From the NCBI RefSeq assembly GCF_018324205.1, contig NZ_AP023356.1, positions 7,942,501 through 8,006,500 on the forward strand: 64,000 nucleotides of DNA, given 5' to 3'. This document shows, one piece after another, positions 40,847 through 49,676 of this stretch (position 1 is the first letter of the stretch; the number at the start of each line of letters is the position of its first letter). The notes under the pieces were generated by a model. The model was not told the origin of the DNA. It was given only the letters and a program-made list of their open reading frames with translations, and ran no database searches. The translations under genes were made by a program, and so were the position numbers. The stretch is from Actinoplanes ianthinogenes (GTDB lineage: Bacteria > Actinomycetota > Actinomycetes > Mycobacteriales > Micromonosporaceae).

Positions 40847-42028
40847 TTAGGCCACCTTGTACAACGCCTCCGGAGTCACCAGGCCGGCAAGCACCTTGCC
40901 GTCATCGGTGATCAGCACGCTGAAGAGCGATCCGCTCAGCAGCCGTCCCTTGCCCCACGAGCCGCTCACCTCGGGCAGCATGCCCAGCACCGCCTGGGCC
41001 TGCTGCGCCTCCTCGCCCGTGCCCTTGCCGGCCTTGTTCAGCTCGGAGAGAGCGTCCTTGGGCAGCGAGGCGGAGACGATGGTGGTCCAGCCCTTGCCGA
41101 TCACCTTCGGCTCGGCCTGCTTCGACGCGGGCTGCTTCGACCCGGGCTGCTTCGGTCCGCCCGGCACGGGACGGTGCGGGACGGGCTTCGTCGAGGTGCC
41201 CGAGCCGAGATCCTTCCCGCCATGCTCGTCGATCTTCGCTCCGGGCGGCGGGTTGAAGGTGAACTGCTCCGCGTCCGGCACGGTGAAACTGATCGTGTCG
41301 AAAGCGACCCGGATCGCGGGCTTCACCGCGTTCTTGGCGTACACCTCGACCCGCAGCGGGATGTGCTGCTCGGCGTCGATCGCCAGCCGCACCTGTCCGA
41401 CCAGTGATTCGGTGTCCTTCGGGCTGAGCACCAGCTCATATGCGTCCCGTCCGGCCACCTGGGCGGCACCCGTCGTCTCCACCTTGGTGGTCGGGTCGAT
41501 CGCGGCGAGCGCCGCGTCGGCCGCCTCCTGCGGCGTCGACGGCACCGAGCTGGGCAGCGAGTCTCTGGTCGGCTTGCCGGCGTCGGCCGGCAGCGTCAGG
41601 TGCGTGCCGGTGTTGTCCGAGCTGCTCCACTGCCACACGTCCGACCCGTTGCGGATCACGTCGGTCTCGCCCTGCGTGCCCTGGAGGGCGACCCGCACCT
41701 TGTCCTGTCCCGCGTACCAGACGCGGGCGGTGTTGCTCCCGGCGATCAGGCTGGTCAGGCCGTTGCCGCCGGCGGACTTGCCGATGCTGCCGGCCAGCCC
41801 GGCGACGCCGGGCAGGCCGAGGTCGGCGCTCTGCACCACGGTGCCGGAGAGCCCGGCCGGATTGGCGCCTTGCAGATCCACCAGCAACTGGGCCGCGCTG
41901 CGGTCCGGCAGCGACGGGTCAGCACTGGCCACGATCGTGCCGGCCGCCGCGCCGCCCCCGATGACGACGACCGCGGTGGCCCCCGGTACCAGCCAGCGGA
42001 GCGCCGGCCTCGATTTCCACACGGACAC
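40847..42028 (-). CDS. LolA-like / DUF2092 secreted or membrane-anchored protein
   Basis: A 393-residue protein from a GTG at 42028, with GGGAGGTGG at RBS distance. One N-terminal hydrophobic segment (LVPGATAVVVIGGGAAAGTIV) anchors or exports it. The rest has the LolA-type fold pattern (VWYAGQDKVRVALQGTQGETDVIRNGSDVWQWSS..., later IPLRVEVYAKN). A Lys/Pro/Gly linker (~270-310) precedes a C-terminal domain ending ADDGKVLAGLVTPEALY-like sequence. It is divergent from a two-component regulator. The role is unknown, possibly envelope stress sensing. Confidence 0.75.
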   Translation of the reverse strand: MSVWKSRPALRWLVPGATAVVVIGGGAAAGTIVASADPSLPDRSAAQLLVDLQGANPAGLSGTVVQSADLGLPGVAGLAGSIGKSAGGNGLTSLIAGSNTARVWYAGQDKVRVALQGTQGETDVIRNGSDVWQWSSSDNTGTHLTLPADAGKPTRDSLPSSVPSTPQEAADAALAAIDPTTKVETTGAAQVAGRDAYELVLSPKDTESLVGQVRLAIDAEQHIPLRVEVYAKNAVKPAIRVAFDTISFTVPDAEQFTFNPPPGAKIDEHGGKDLGSGTSTKPVPHRPVPGGPKQPGSKQPASKQAEPKVIGKGWTTIVSASLPKDALSELNKAGKGTGEEAQQAQAVLGMLPEVSGSWGKGRLLSGSLFSVLITDDGKVLAGLVTPEALYKVA

Positions 42029-42181
42029 GATGTCCACCTCCCGTTGGTATGCAGCCATCGTGCTTCGGTACCGCTGTGACCAGGCTGAGAGGGACCCGTA
42101 AGGGCTGGGCTCTAGGGGCCGGGCTGTGAGGTGACTGAGAGTCGATGTACCTGGCGGAAGGAGGCGTGCCAAGGTAGGTCC

Positions 42182-42868
42182 GTGCGGTTGCTGGTGGTGG
42201 AGGATGAGGAACGGCTGGCCGCCGCGCTGCGTCGCGGTTTGCAGGCCGAGGGATTCGCGGTGGACGTGGCCCACGACGGCCAGGACGGCCTGGAGATGGC
42301 CCGGCACGGCGGTTATGACGCGATGATTCTCGACGTCATGCTGCCCCGGCTCTCCGGATACCGGGTGGTGCGGCAGTTGCGGGCCGAGCGGCACTGGCTG
42401 CCGGTGCTGATGCTCTCCGCCAAGGACGGGGAGTATGACCAGGCCGACGGTCTCGACTGCGGCGCCGACGACTATTTGACCAAACCTTTTTCGTACGTCG
42501 TGCTGCTGGCCCGGCTGCGCGCCCTGTTACGCCGCGGGACTCAGGCGCGCCCCGTGGTCCTCGCGTGCGGTGACGTCGAACTTGACCCGGCGGAGAAACG
42601 TGTGCTGGTCAGGGGCACCGAGGTAACCCTGACGACGCGCGAGTTCGCCCTGCTGGAGTACCTGATTCGTCGTCCCGGTGAAGTGGTCTCCAAGACCGAG
42701 TTGCTCGATCACGTCTGGGACGCGGCGCTGGACACCGCACCCAACGCGGTGGAGGTGTACATCGGCTACCTGCGCCGAAAGATCGGCCGGGAGCGGCTGG
42801 AGACGGTACGGGGCGCCGGTTACCGGCTGGTCGCAGCGGACGCGGCGGCGCGGGACGCGCGGGCCTGA
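42182..42868 (+). CDS. OmpR/PhoB family response regulator
   Basis: A 228-residue regulator. The receiver domain has the acidic pair in VVEDEE, phospho-acceptor Asp51 in MILDVMLPRL and Lys in DYLTKPF. The C-terminal winged helix (VTLTTREFALLEYLIRRPGEVVSKTELLDHVWD) binds DNA. The GTG at 42182 is chosen by family length. It is followed, after a repeat-filled gap, by its likely kinase. Confidence 0.93.
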   Translation: MRLLVVEDEERLAAALRRGLQAEGFAVDVAHDGQDGLEMARHGGYDAMILDVMLPRLSGYRVVRQLRAERHWLPVLMLSAKDGEYDQADGLDCGADDYLTKPFSYVVLLARLRALLRRGTQARPVVLACGDVELDPAEKRVLVRGTEVTLTTREFALLEYLIRRPGEVVSKTELLDHVWDAALDTAPNAVEVYIGYLRRKIGRERLETVRGAGYRLVAADAAARDARA

Positions 42869-42892
42869 CGTGCCCGCGGGACGTGCCGGGGG

Positions 42893-43140
42893 CCTGAGCC
42901 TGCCGCGGCCGCGCGACGGACGCGGGTGTGGGGCCCGCGGGCCTGACGGGGCCGCGCGACGTGGGGGTGTGGGCTACGCGGGCCTGACGGGGCCGCGCGA
43001 CGTGGGGTGCGGGCTGCGCGAACCTGACAGGGCCGCGCGACGCGGGGGTGCGGGCTGCGCGAGTCTTACGCGGCTGGGCGACGTGGGGTGTGGGCTGCGC
43101 GAGCCTGACGCGGCCGCGTGAGGTGCCGGCGGTGCGTTGG
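42893..43140. repeat. 40-41-bp tandem repeat between response regulator and kinase
   Basis: Units beginning CCTGACGGGGCCGCGCGACG lie at 42942, 42983, 43023, 43064 (degenerate) and 43104, with partial copies upstream. The alternation of 40 and 41 bp destroys any frame. It occupies most of the 327-bp gap 42869-43195. Confidence 0.82.
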
Positions 43141-43195
43141 TGAGTGGGAGAGGTGGACGGGTGTGATCGGGGAGACGCCGAAGGCGAGGCGTTAG

Positions 43196-44677
43196 ATGCG
43201 CAGGCGGCTTCGGGAACTCAGTCTGCGGGCTCGGCTGTTGCTGACCTCGGCGGCGGCGCTGGCGCTCGGGCTGGCGGCGGGTGGGGTGCTGCTCGTCGCG
43301 GTGCTCACCTTCGCGCAGGGCCGGGCGCTGCACACCGAGGCGCTGGAGACGGCCGAGGGCGTGGCCCGGCTGGTCAACCAGGACCAGCTCACCGACCCGA
43401 TCCCGGTCACGCCGGGGGTGCAGGTGCAGGTCATCGACGAGCAGGGCCGGGTGCGGGCGGTGTCCGCGACCGCGGACCGGCTGGTGCCGATCCTGTACGA
43501 GGACGAGCTGCGGGACCTGCCCGACAAGGAGGGCAGGGTGATCCCCGGGGAGCGGATCGGCTTCGAGGGACCGGCCCGGGTGGTCAAGGTGACCGCGGGG
43601 AAGGCCACCCATCCGTTGCGGATCCTGGTGGCCCGGTCGACCAGCCAGCAGACCCAGAGCGTGCACCTGCTGCGCGTCACGTTGCTGATCGCGTTCCCGC
43701 TGCTGGTGGCGCTGCTCGCGGCCGGGCTGTGGCGGGCGCTGGGCGCGGCGCTGCGGCCGGTCGACGCGTTGCGGGCCGGGGCCGAGGAGATCACCGGGGG
43801 GACCCGGGCCGGGCGACTGCCGGTGCCGAACTCCCGCGACGAGGTCGGGCGGCTCGCGATCACGCTGAACGACATGCTCCATCGGCTGGACACCGCGCGG
43901 GCACGGCAGCGGGCGTTCGTGGCGGACGCGGCACACGAGTTGCGCAGCCCGCTCACCAACATGCGTACCGAATTGGAGGTCGCGCAGCGACTGCCGGACG
44001 ACACCGACTGGCCGGCGCTCACCGACGATCTGCTCGCCGACGTGCAGCGGCTCTCCCGGCTGGTGGACGACCTGCTGCTGCTGGCCCGCTCGGACGACGG
44101 GGCGGGGCGGGCGGTCGCCGGGCGGCCCGAGGAGATCGACCTGGGGCAGCTGGCCGGGGAGGTGGCGGCTCGCTATCCGGAGGTGGTGCACGAGGACGCG
44201 GCCGGGCCGCTGCCGCTGGTCGCTGAGCCGGACGCGCTCGCCCGGGTGGTGGCCAATCTGCTGGACAACGCCTGCCGGCACCGGCGCTCGACCGTGACGG
44301 TGCGCACCGCCGCGGACCGGGACGACCTGCTGATCGTGGTCACCGACGACGGGCCGGGCATTCCGGCGGCGGATCGGGAGCGGGTGTTCGATCGGTTCAC
44401 CCGGCTGGACGATGCGCGAGCACGGGACGCGGGCGGGTCCGGGCTGGGGCTGGCGATCGTCCGGGAGTTGGTGCGGCGGCACGGTGGCTCGGTCACGTTG
44501 GGGGACGCGGAACCCGGGCTGCGGGTCGAGGTGCGGCTGCCCCGGCACACCGGGGCCAAGGGTGCGACGGTGACAGGCGAAGCGCCGACCAGGCCGAGCG
44601 ACGCGACAACCCGACCGGGCGCGCCGGGAGCCGAGACGGGCGTGCCGAAAGGACGGGACGTGATCACGAATGGGTGA
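43196..44677 (+). CDS. Sensor histidine kinase
   Basis: A 493-residue kinase. TM1 is at about residues 13-37, then an extracellular sensor of ~120 residues, TM2 at ~160-180, HAMP, HisKA with His247 in ADAAHELRSPLTNM, and HATPase_c with LLDNACRH, DDGPGIP and GSGLGLAIV. It phosphorylates the OmpR-type regulator upstream. The C-terminal ~40 residues are a disordered Thr/Pro/Gly tail that contains a variant of the dispersed word (CGTGCCGAAAGG at 44641). Confidence 0.92.
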   Translation: MRRRLRELSLRARLLLTSAAALALGLAAGGVLLVAVLTFAQGRALHTEALETAEGVARLVNQDQLTDPIPVTPGVQVQVIDEQGRVRAVSATADRLVPILYEDELRDLPDKEGRVIPGERIGFEGPARVVKVTAGKATHPLRILVARSTSQQTQSVHLLRVTLLIAFPLLVALLAAGLWRALGAALRPVDALRAGAEEITGGTRAGRLPVPNSRDEVGRLAITLNDMLHRLDTARARQRAFVADAAHELRSPLTNMRTELEVAQRLPDDTDWPALTDDLLADVQRLSRLVDDLLLLARSDDGAGRAVAGRPEEIDLGQLAGEVAARYPEVVHEDAAGPLPLVAEPDALARVVANLLDNACRHRRSTVTVRTAADRDDLLIVVTDDGPGIPAADRERVFDRFTRLDDARARDAGGSGLGLAIVRELVRRHGGSVTLGDAEPGLRVEVRLPRHTGAKGATVTGEAPTRPSDATTRPGAPGAETGVPKGRDVITNG

Positions 44678-44783
44678 GAGGGGCGGAAAAGGCGGGGAAC
44701 GGCGGGAACTTCTCGGATCATCGGGCCGACCAAGGGAGCGTGCCCGGCAGCGGGCGACGATACGACGGAAGGTTCCCCCAACG

Positions 44784-45518
44784 ATGTCGCTGCTCAAGCG
44801 TTCCGCAGTGGTGGCCGCCGCGGCCGGGTTGCTGACCCTGGCTCTGGCCGGTCCGGCCTCGGCACACGTGACGGTCAATCCGAACACGGCCACCGCCGGC
44901 GGATACGCGAAGGTGTCGTTCCGTGTGCCGAACGAGTCGGACACCGCCTCCACCGTCAAGCTCGAAGTGACCCTTCCCGCCGACCAGCCGGTCGCCTCGG
45001 TCTCGGTGAAGCCGGTTCCGGGCTGGACCGCGGTCGCCGTGAAGAGCAAGCTGGCCACCCCGATCAAGGCGCACGACACCGAGATCACCGAGGCGGTCTC
45101 GAAGATCACCTGGACCGCGGCGAAGGGTTCGGAGATCAAGCCGGGGCAGTTCCAGGAGTTCGACGTGTCGATGGGCGCGCTGCCGCAGTCGGGGCAGCTG
45201 GTGTTCAAGGCCCTCCAGACCTATTCGGACGGCAACGTGGTGCGCTGGATCGACGAGCCGACCACCGACGGCACCGAGCCGGAGATGCCGGCGCCGGTGC
45301 TGACGATCGTGCCGGCCGCGACCAGCAGCGCCGCACCCTCGGCGGGTGCGGTGGCGCCGGCGGCCGAGGCTGCTGACGAGGACTCGGGGAGCGGCAACGG
45401 GCTCGCGCTCGCCGGCCTCATCGCGGGACTGATCGCGCTGGTGCTGGCCGGGTTGGCGTACGCGAAAGCCGGTCGCAAGCCGGAAGCGACCGCGCCGGGC
45501 AAGCCTGCCGCGAGCTGA
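44784..45518 (+). CDS. YcnI-like DUF1775 copper-binding secreted protein
   Basis: A 244-residue protein. The signal peptide ends ...LAGPASA, leaving His as the first mature residue (HVTVNP), the conserved metal ligand of YcnI proteins. The DUF1775 domain (residues ~29-165) has VKPVPGWTAVAV with the conserved Trp. An Ala/Ser linker and a C-terminal membrane anchor (LALAGLIAGLIALVLAGLAYAKAG) follow. It probably binds copper at the cell surface. Usually CopC/CopD-like genes follow, but here they do not. The ATG at 44784 is chosen from the signal peptide. Confidence 0.87.
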   Translation: MSLLKRSAVVAAAAGLLTLALAGPASAHVTVNPNTATAGGYAKVSFRVPNESDTASTVKLEVTLPADQPVASVSVKPVPGWTAVAVKSKLATPIKAHDTEITEAVSKITWTAAKGSEIKPGQFQEFDVSMGALPQSGQLVFKALQTYSDGNVVRWIDEPTTDGTEPEMPAPVLTIVPAATSSAAPSAGAVAPAAEAADEDSGSGNGLALAGLIAGLIALVLAGLAYAKAGRKPEATAPGKPAAS

Positions 45519-45542
45519 GTCCCACCGCGGCCGATCTTTTCG

Positions 45543-45577
45543 CGCGGGCAGAGCTGGCGAGGTCCGCTCTGCCCGCG
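45543..45577. terminator. Hairpin after the YcnI-like gene
   Basis: CGCGGGCAGAGC (45543-45554) and GCTCTGCCCGCG (45566-45577) are perfect 12-bp arms 25 bp after the stop codon. The T-run lies on the upstream side only. Confidence 0.6.
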
Positions 45578-45683
45578 GGAAGACCGGGGCGGTGACCGCG
45601 CGAGGATGTCACCGGAGGCGGATCCGGGGCTTGGCGGTCCACAAGTTGTAGCGGCATCCGCAAGATCAAGCTTTACTACCTGA

Positions 45684-46400
45684 GTGAACGATCTCCGCCG
45701 CTACTCCCGGCTCTGGCACGGGCTTCTCGCCGTCGTCGTGCTCGGTTCGCTGCTCACCCAGTTGGTGCTCACCGCGCAGGGTGCGCCGGACGCCGAGGGT
45801 GTGGTGCAGCCGGCGGCTACCAGGTTCGTTCGCCTGTTCAGCTACTTCACGATCCAGAGCAACATCCTGTTGGCGATCGTGGCCGTGACATTGACCTTGA
45901 ATCCGGACCGTGACGGCCGGGTCTGGCGTGTGATCCGCCTCGATGCGGTGCTCGGCATCGTCATCACCGGCCTGGTGTACGCGACAGTGCTCGCCGGGAC
46001 GGCGCATCCCACCGGTGCTGGATGGTGGTCGAATCTCGGTTTCCACTATGTCGCGCCATGGTGGGCGCTGGCCGGCTGGCTGCTGTTCGGACCGCGGTCG
46101 CGGATGGACTGGCGGACGCTGGTGTGGGCGGTTCTGTGGCCGCTGATCTGGATCGGCTACACCTTTGCCCATGGGGCGGCCACTGATTGGTATCCGTACC
46201 CCTTCACCAGCGTCACGGATATCGGCTATCCAGCGGCGGTGCGGAATATGGCTTTCGTTGTGGTCATCGCTGTTTTGTTCGGGGCGCTGCTGTGGCTGCT
46301 CGACCGGCGTTTGTCCGGTCGGCGGGCGGCGGTGTCGATTCCTGGCCAGCGAGAGCCTCAGGCGCTTCCTCGCAACGAGGGTTATCGTCCTCGCACTTGA
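45684..46400 (+). CDS. Pr6Pr family membrane protein
   Basis: A 238-residue protein with six predicted helices. It matches the Pr6Pr (FAR-17a/AIG1-like) pattern: FSYFTIQSNILLAI, VLAGTAHPTGAGWWSNLGFHYVAPWWALAGWLLFGPR and WIGYTFAHGAATDWYPYPF. Function in bacteria is unknown. Eukaryotic AIG1/ADTRP relatives are membrane hydrolases with Thr and His. A GTG start fits the first helix. Confidence 0.83.
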   Translation: MNDLRRYSRLWHGLLAVVVLGSLLTQLVLTAQGAPDAEGVVQPAATRFVRLFSYFTIQSNILLAIVAVTLTLNPDRDGRVWRVIRLDAVLGIVITGLVYATVLAGTAHPTGAGWWSNLGFHYVAPWWALAGWLLFGPRSRMDWRTLVWAVLWPLIWIGYTFAHGAATDWYPYPFTSVTDIGYPAAVRNMAFVVVIAVLFGALLWLLDRRLSGRRAAVSIPGQREPQALPRNEGYRPRT

Positions 46401-46535
46401 GCCGGAGCAGGTGTACAGGGCGAGTCGGCGCCTTCAGTAGCGGGAGTCTTCGGTCCGCGCCGATCGGCGGGCGTGAGCTGAGCGACAGCTCCGGGCTCCT
46501 TCCTCTGCGACCGGCCATCCGCGAACGTCATAACA

Positions 46536-46670
46536 ATATTCTTCCGGAAGTTTTCCGGAATATTTCAGAACCTGCGATGCGACCGCCTGCGGTACTAGCG
46601 GGGACTTTTCCCTGCGTACTGCTGGTGATGGCCGACGGCCAGGACAAGAAATTTGCATTTCAAATGCAAA
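46536..46670. promoter_or_regulatory. AT-rich operator region upstream of the secreted esterases
   Basis: TTCCGGAA occurs at 46543-46550 and 46554-46561, one helical turn apart, flanked by AATATTC and GAATATT. Further down, TTTGCATTT-C-AAATGCAAA (46652-46670) is a perfect palindrome, followed by GAAACTTACG and CCGAAACC words. The whole stretch 46401-46881 has no gene and is the most AT-rich part of the window, so it is the likely control region for 46882-49581. Confidence 0.65.
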
Positions 46671-46881
46671 ATGTCCAGTTTGTCGAGAGAAACTTACGAA
46701 ACACTTCCGAAACCTATTGTTCGCGGATCACCCCGGTGCCTAGCATCCCTGAACATCGAGCTGGATCCATGCCTTGCTCGAGTCGTCGTCGCATCGGATC
46801 CCCCTCGGCATCCGGGCGGTCTCCGCCTGCCGGTGTGCCCCGCGACCGCGACCCGGGCGCGGCTTCGAGAAGGGAGAGGCC

Positions 46882-48177
46882 ATGGTGGCGGGTCGTAGAC
46901 GCTCGTGGGGAATGCGGACCGTGGTCGGAGCCGCGATCACGGCGGCCGCCGTCGCGGTCGGCATGATCGCGAGCTCACCGGCGTCCCCCAGCCCCGGCAC
47001 CCCCGGTGGTGACAATCCCTACCAGCGGGGACCGGATCCCACCGTGGCCAGCGTCGCCGCCCAGTACGGGCCCTTCGCCACCGCCCAGATCACGGTCCCG
47101 CCCGGCAACGGCTTCAACGGCGGCTTCATCTACTACCCGACTGACACCAGCCACACGTACGGCGCGGTCGCCATCGTGCCCGGATACACCGCCCTGTTCG
47201 CCGACGAGGAAGCCTGGATGGGGCCGCGGCTGGCGTCCTTCGGGTTCGTCGTCATCGGCGTGGAGACCAACAGCCGCACCGACTACGACACCGCCCGCGG
47301 CACCCAGCTGCTCGCCGCCCTGGACTACCTGACCAACTCCAGCGCGGTACGCGACCGGGTCGACCGCAACCGGCTGTCGGTCATCGGCCACTCGATGGGC
47401 GGCGGCGGCTCCCTGTACGCGGCCACCCAGCGCCCGTCGCTGAAGGCCGCCATCGGCCTCGCGCCGTTCAAGCCGTCGGGCAACCTGGCCTCGGACACCG
47501 TGCCGACGATGATCATCGGCGGGATCAACGACACCACGGTCACGCCGTCCTACCTCGACGGCCTCTACCCGACCCTTCCCGCGGCGACGCCCGGCGCGTA
47601 CCTCCAGCTGGCCAACGCCGACCACCTGTACTTCACCCGGCCGAACGACATCGAGCTGCGCAGCCAGATCGAGTGGCTGAAGATCTTCGTCGACAACGAC
47701 ACCCGCTACACCCCGTTCCTCTGCCCGAGCGTCAAGGACACCACCGGCATCGTCCGGTCGAGCGTCAAGTGTTCGACCGTCCCGGGCGGCGGTTCGACGC
47801 CTTCGTCGAGCCGGATCCTCGGGACACAGTCCGGCCGGTGCGTCGACGTGCCCGGCGCCACCCACAACAACGGCACCCGGGTGCAGCTCTACGACTGCAA
47901 CGGCCAGGCCAACCAGCAGTGGACCTACACCTCGAGCAAGCAGCTGACGGTGTACGGCACCGTGTGCCTGGACGCGGCCGGCTCCGGCAACGGGTCGGCG
48001 GTCCAGATCTACAGCTGCAACGGCCAAGCCAACCAGCAGTGGAACGTCAACGCCAACGGGACCATCACCGGCGTCCAGTCCGGCCGCTGCCTCGACGTGT
48101 GGGGCACCGGCAACGGCCAGCAGATCCAGATCTACGACTGCAACGGCCAGGCCAACCAGAAGTTCAGCCTCAACTGA
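46882..48177 (+). CDS. Secreted cutinase/PETase-like polyester hydrolase with ricin-B lectin domain
   Basis: A 431-residue secreted enzyme. After a signal peptide, NPYQRGPDPT starts a domain closely similar in pattern to Thermobifida cutinases. It has VPGYTALF (oxyanion Tyr), GHSMGGGGS with Ser171, Asp217 in GGINDTTVTP, His248 in NADHLYF, and the C-terminal disulfide pair FLCPS...VKCS. Ser-Asp spacing is 46, as in TfCut2. The binding-site Trp of TfCut2 is Phe196 here (LAPFKPS). Residues ~305-431 are a ricin-B/CBM13 trefoil with QxW repeats. Likely substrates are cutin or other polyesters. Confidence 0.9.
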   Translation: MVAGRRRSWGMRTVVGAAITAAAVAVGMIASSPASPSPGTPGGDNPYQRGPDPTVASVAAQYGPFATAQITVPPGNGFNGGFIYYPTDTSHTYGAVAIVPGYTALFADEEAWMGPRLASFGFVVIGVETNSRTDYDTARGTQLLAALDYLTNSSAVRDRVDRNRLSVIGHSMGGGGSLYAATQRPSLKAAIGLAPFKPSGNLASDTVPTMIIGGINDTTVTPSYLDGLYPTLPAATPGAYLQLANADHLYFTRPNDIELRSQIEWLKIFVDNDTRYTPFLCPSVKDTTGIVRSSVKCSTVPGGGSTPSSSRILGTQSGRCVDVPGATHNNGTRVQLYDCNGQANQQWTYTSSKQLTVYGTVCLDAAGSGNGSAVQIYSCNGQANQQWNVNANGTITGVQSGRCLDVWGTGNGQQIQIYDCNGQANQKFSLN

Positions 48178-48210
48178 CGAGCCGGCATCCCGTCGTCGAA
48201 AGAAGGTTTG

Positions 48211-49581
48211 ATGAAGCGTCTCCTGCACACCCTGCTCGCGGCCGGCACGGCGCTGGCCGTCGGCCTCGCAGCGATCCTGATGTCCGGTTCCCCGGCGATC
48301 GCGGCGAGCCTGACCCGGGTGACCAACTTCGGCACCAACCCGACCAACCTCAACATGTACATCTACGTGCCGGCGAACCTCGCGCCCCGGCCGGCGCTGC
48401 TGGTACTGGTGCACTATTGCAGCGGTTCGGCGAGTGCCGTCTTCAACGGCAACGGCCACGACTACGTCACCGCCGCCGACCGCTACGGCTACATCATGGT
48501 GCTGCCCGAGGCCACTCGGAGCGGCGGCTGTTTCGACGTGTCGACCGCCGCCGGGCTCCGGCGCAACGGCGGCAGCGACTCCACCGGCATCAAGTCGATG
48601 GTCGACTACGCCCGCTCGCACTACCCGAGCATCGATTCCTCCCGCATCGTGGTGTCCGGATTCTCCTCCGGCGCCATGATGACCAACGTACTGGCCGCCG
48701 AGTACCCGGACGTGTTCAGCGCCGGGTCGGCCTTCTCCGGTGTGCCGGCCGGCTGTTTCGCCACCAGCGACGGCTCGATGTGGAACAGCCAGTGCTCCGG
48801 TGGCAACGTCATCCGGACGGCCCAGCAGTGGGGCGACACCGCCCGGGCCATGTACCCGGGTTACACCGGCGCCTACCCGCGCATGCAGTTGTGGCACGGC
48901 ACCACCGACACCACGCTCTCCTACCCCAACTTCGGCGAGGAGATCAAGCAGTGGACCAACCTGCACGGGCTGTCGCAGACGCCGGCGTTCACCGACCACC
49001 CGCAGTCCACCTGGACCCGGACCCGCTACGGCGTGACCGGTACCCAGGCGACCGTCGAGGGGATCAGCATCTCCGGCGTCGGGCACCAGCTTCCGATGAG
49101 CGGCCAGATCGCGTACGCGATCTCCTTCCTCGGACTCGACCTGCCGTCGACCACACCGCCGTCGAGCCCGCCGTCCTCGGCACCGCCGTCGGGGGGCGCG
49201 AACAAGATCGTGGGGACCCAGTCCGGCCGGTGCGTCGACGTGCCGAACTCGTCACGCACCAACGGGACGCGGGTGCAGCTCTACGACTGCCACGGCCAGT
49301 CCAACCAGCAGTGGACATACACGGCGAGCAAGCAGCTCCAGGTGTACGGCAGCATGTGCCTGGACGCCGCCGGGTCGGGCAACGGGTCGGCGGTGCAGAT
49401 CTACGCGTGTAACGGCCAGACCAACCAGCAGTGGACCGCCAACGCCAACGGCACCGTCACCGGCGTTCAGTCCGGCCGCTGCCTGGACGTGTGGGGCACC
49501 GGCAACGGGCAGCAGGTCCAGATCTACGACTGCAACGGCCAGCCCAACCAGCAGTTCACGCTCGCACCCCTGGGCGTCTAG
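48211..49581 (+). CDS. Secreted PHB-depolymerase/CE1-type esterase with ricin-B lectin domain
   Basis: A 456-residue secreted enzyme. The signal peptide ends SPAIAA. The catalytic domain has LLVLVHYCSGSA (oxyanion), the nucleophile Ser in VSGFSSGAMM, the Asp near HGTTDTTLSY and the His in GVGHQLP. These are typical of the Esterase_phd/CE1 group that includes acetylxylan and feruloyl esterases and PHB depolymerases. A Pro/Ser linker leads to a CBM13 trefoil nearly identical to that of the preceding gene. AGAAGG precedes the ATG, 33 bp after the first esterase, so they form an operon. Confidence 0.88.
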   Translation: MKRLLHTLLAAGTALAVGLAAILMSGSPAIAASLTRVTNFGTNPTNLNMYIYVPANLAPRPALLVLVHYCSGSASAVFNGNGHDYVTAADRYGYIMVLPEATRSGGCFDVSTAAGLRRNGGSDSTGIKSMVDYARSHYPSIDSSRIVVSGFSSGAMMTNVLAAEYPDVFSAGSAFSGVPAGCFATSDGSMWNSQCSGGNVIRTAQQWGDTARAMYPGYTGAYPRMQLWHGTTDTTLSYPNFGEEIKQWTNLHGLSQTPAFTDHPQSTWTRTRYGVTGTQATVEGISISGVGHQLPMSGQIAYAISFLGLDLPSTTPPSSPPSSAPPSGGANKIVGTQSGRCVDVPNSSRTNGTRVQLYDCHGQSNQQWTYTASKQLQVYGSMCLDAAGSGNGSAVQIYACNGQTNQQWTANANGTVTGVQSGRCLDVWGTGNGQQVQIYDCNGQPNQQFTLAPLGV

Positions 49582-49599
49582 ACCGATGTGAGGTCCGGG

Positions 49600-49676
49600 G
49601 ACGGATGAAGGCCTCCGGCTGTGCGGTGGGGTTGTCGAGACACCACTGCACAGCACCGGGGGCCTTCATGTCCGTC
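49600..49676. terminator. Long imperfect hairpin between convergent genes
   Basis: Arms GACGGATGAAGGCC and GGCCTTCATGTCCGTC, then CTGTGC/GCACAG and GTGG/CCAC, give a stem of about 30 pairs closing on a short loop. It separates the esterase operon from the convergent DUF2277 gene. It may act as a bidirectional terminator or be a small MITE-like remnant. Confidence 0.6.

Noticed and set aside
42869..43195. Small gene between response regulator and kinase
   Set aside because: The alternating 40/41-bp repeat period breaks every frame.
46975..49086. 703-residue frame on the minus strand
   Set aside because: Antisense to the two secreted esterases, which have complete catalytic motifs and signal peptides. 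The mirror frame is a composition artefact.
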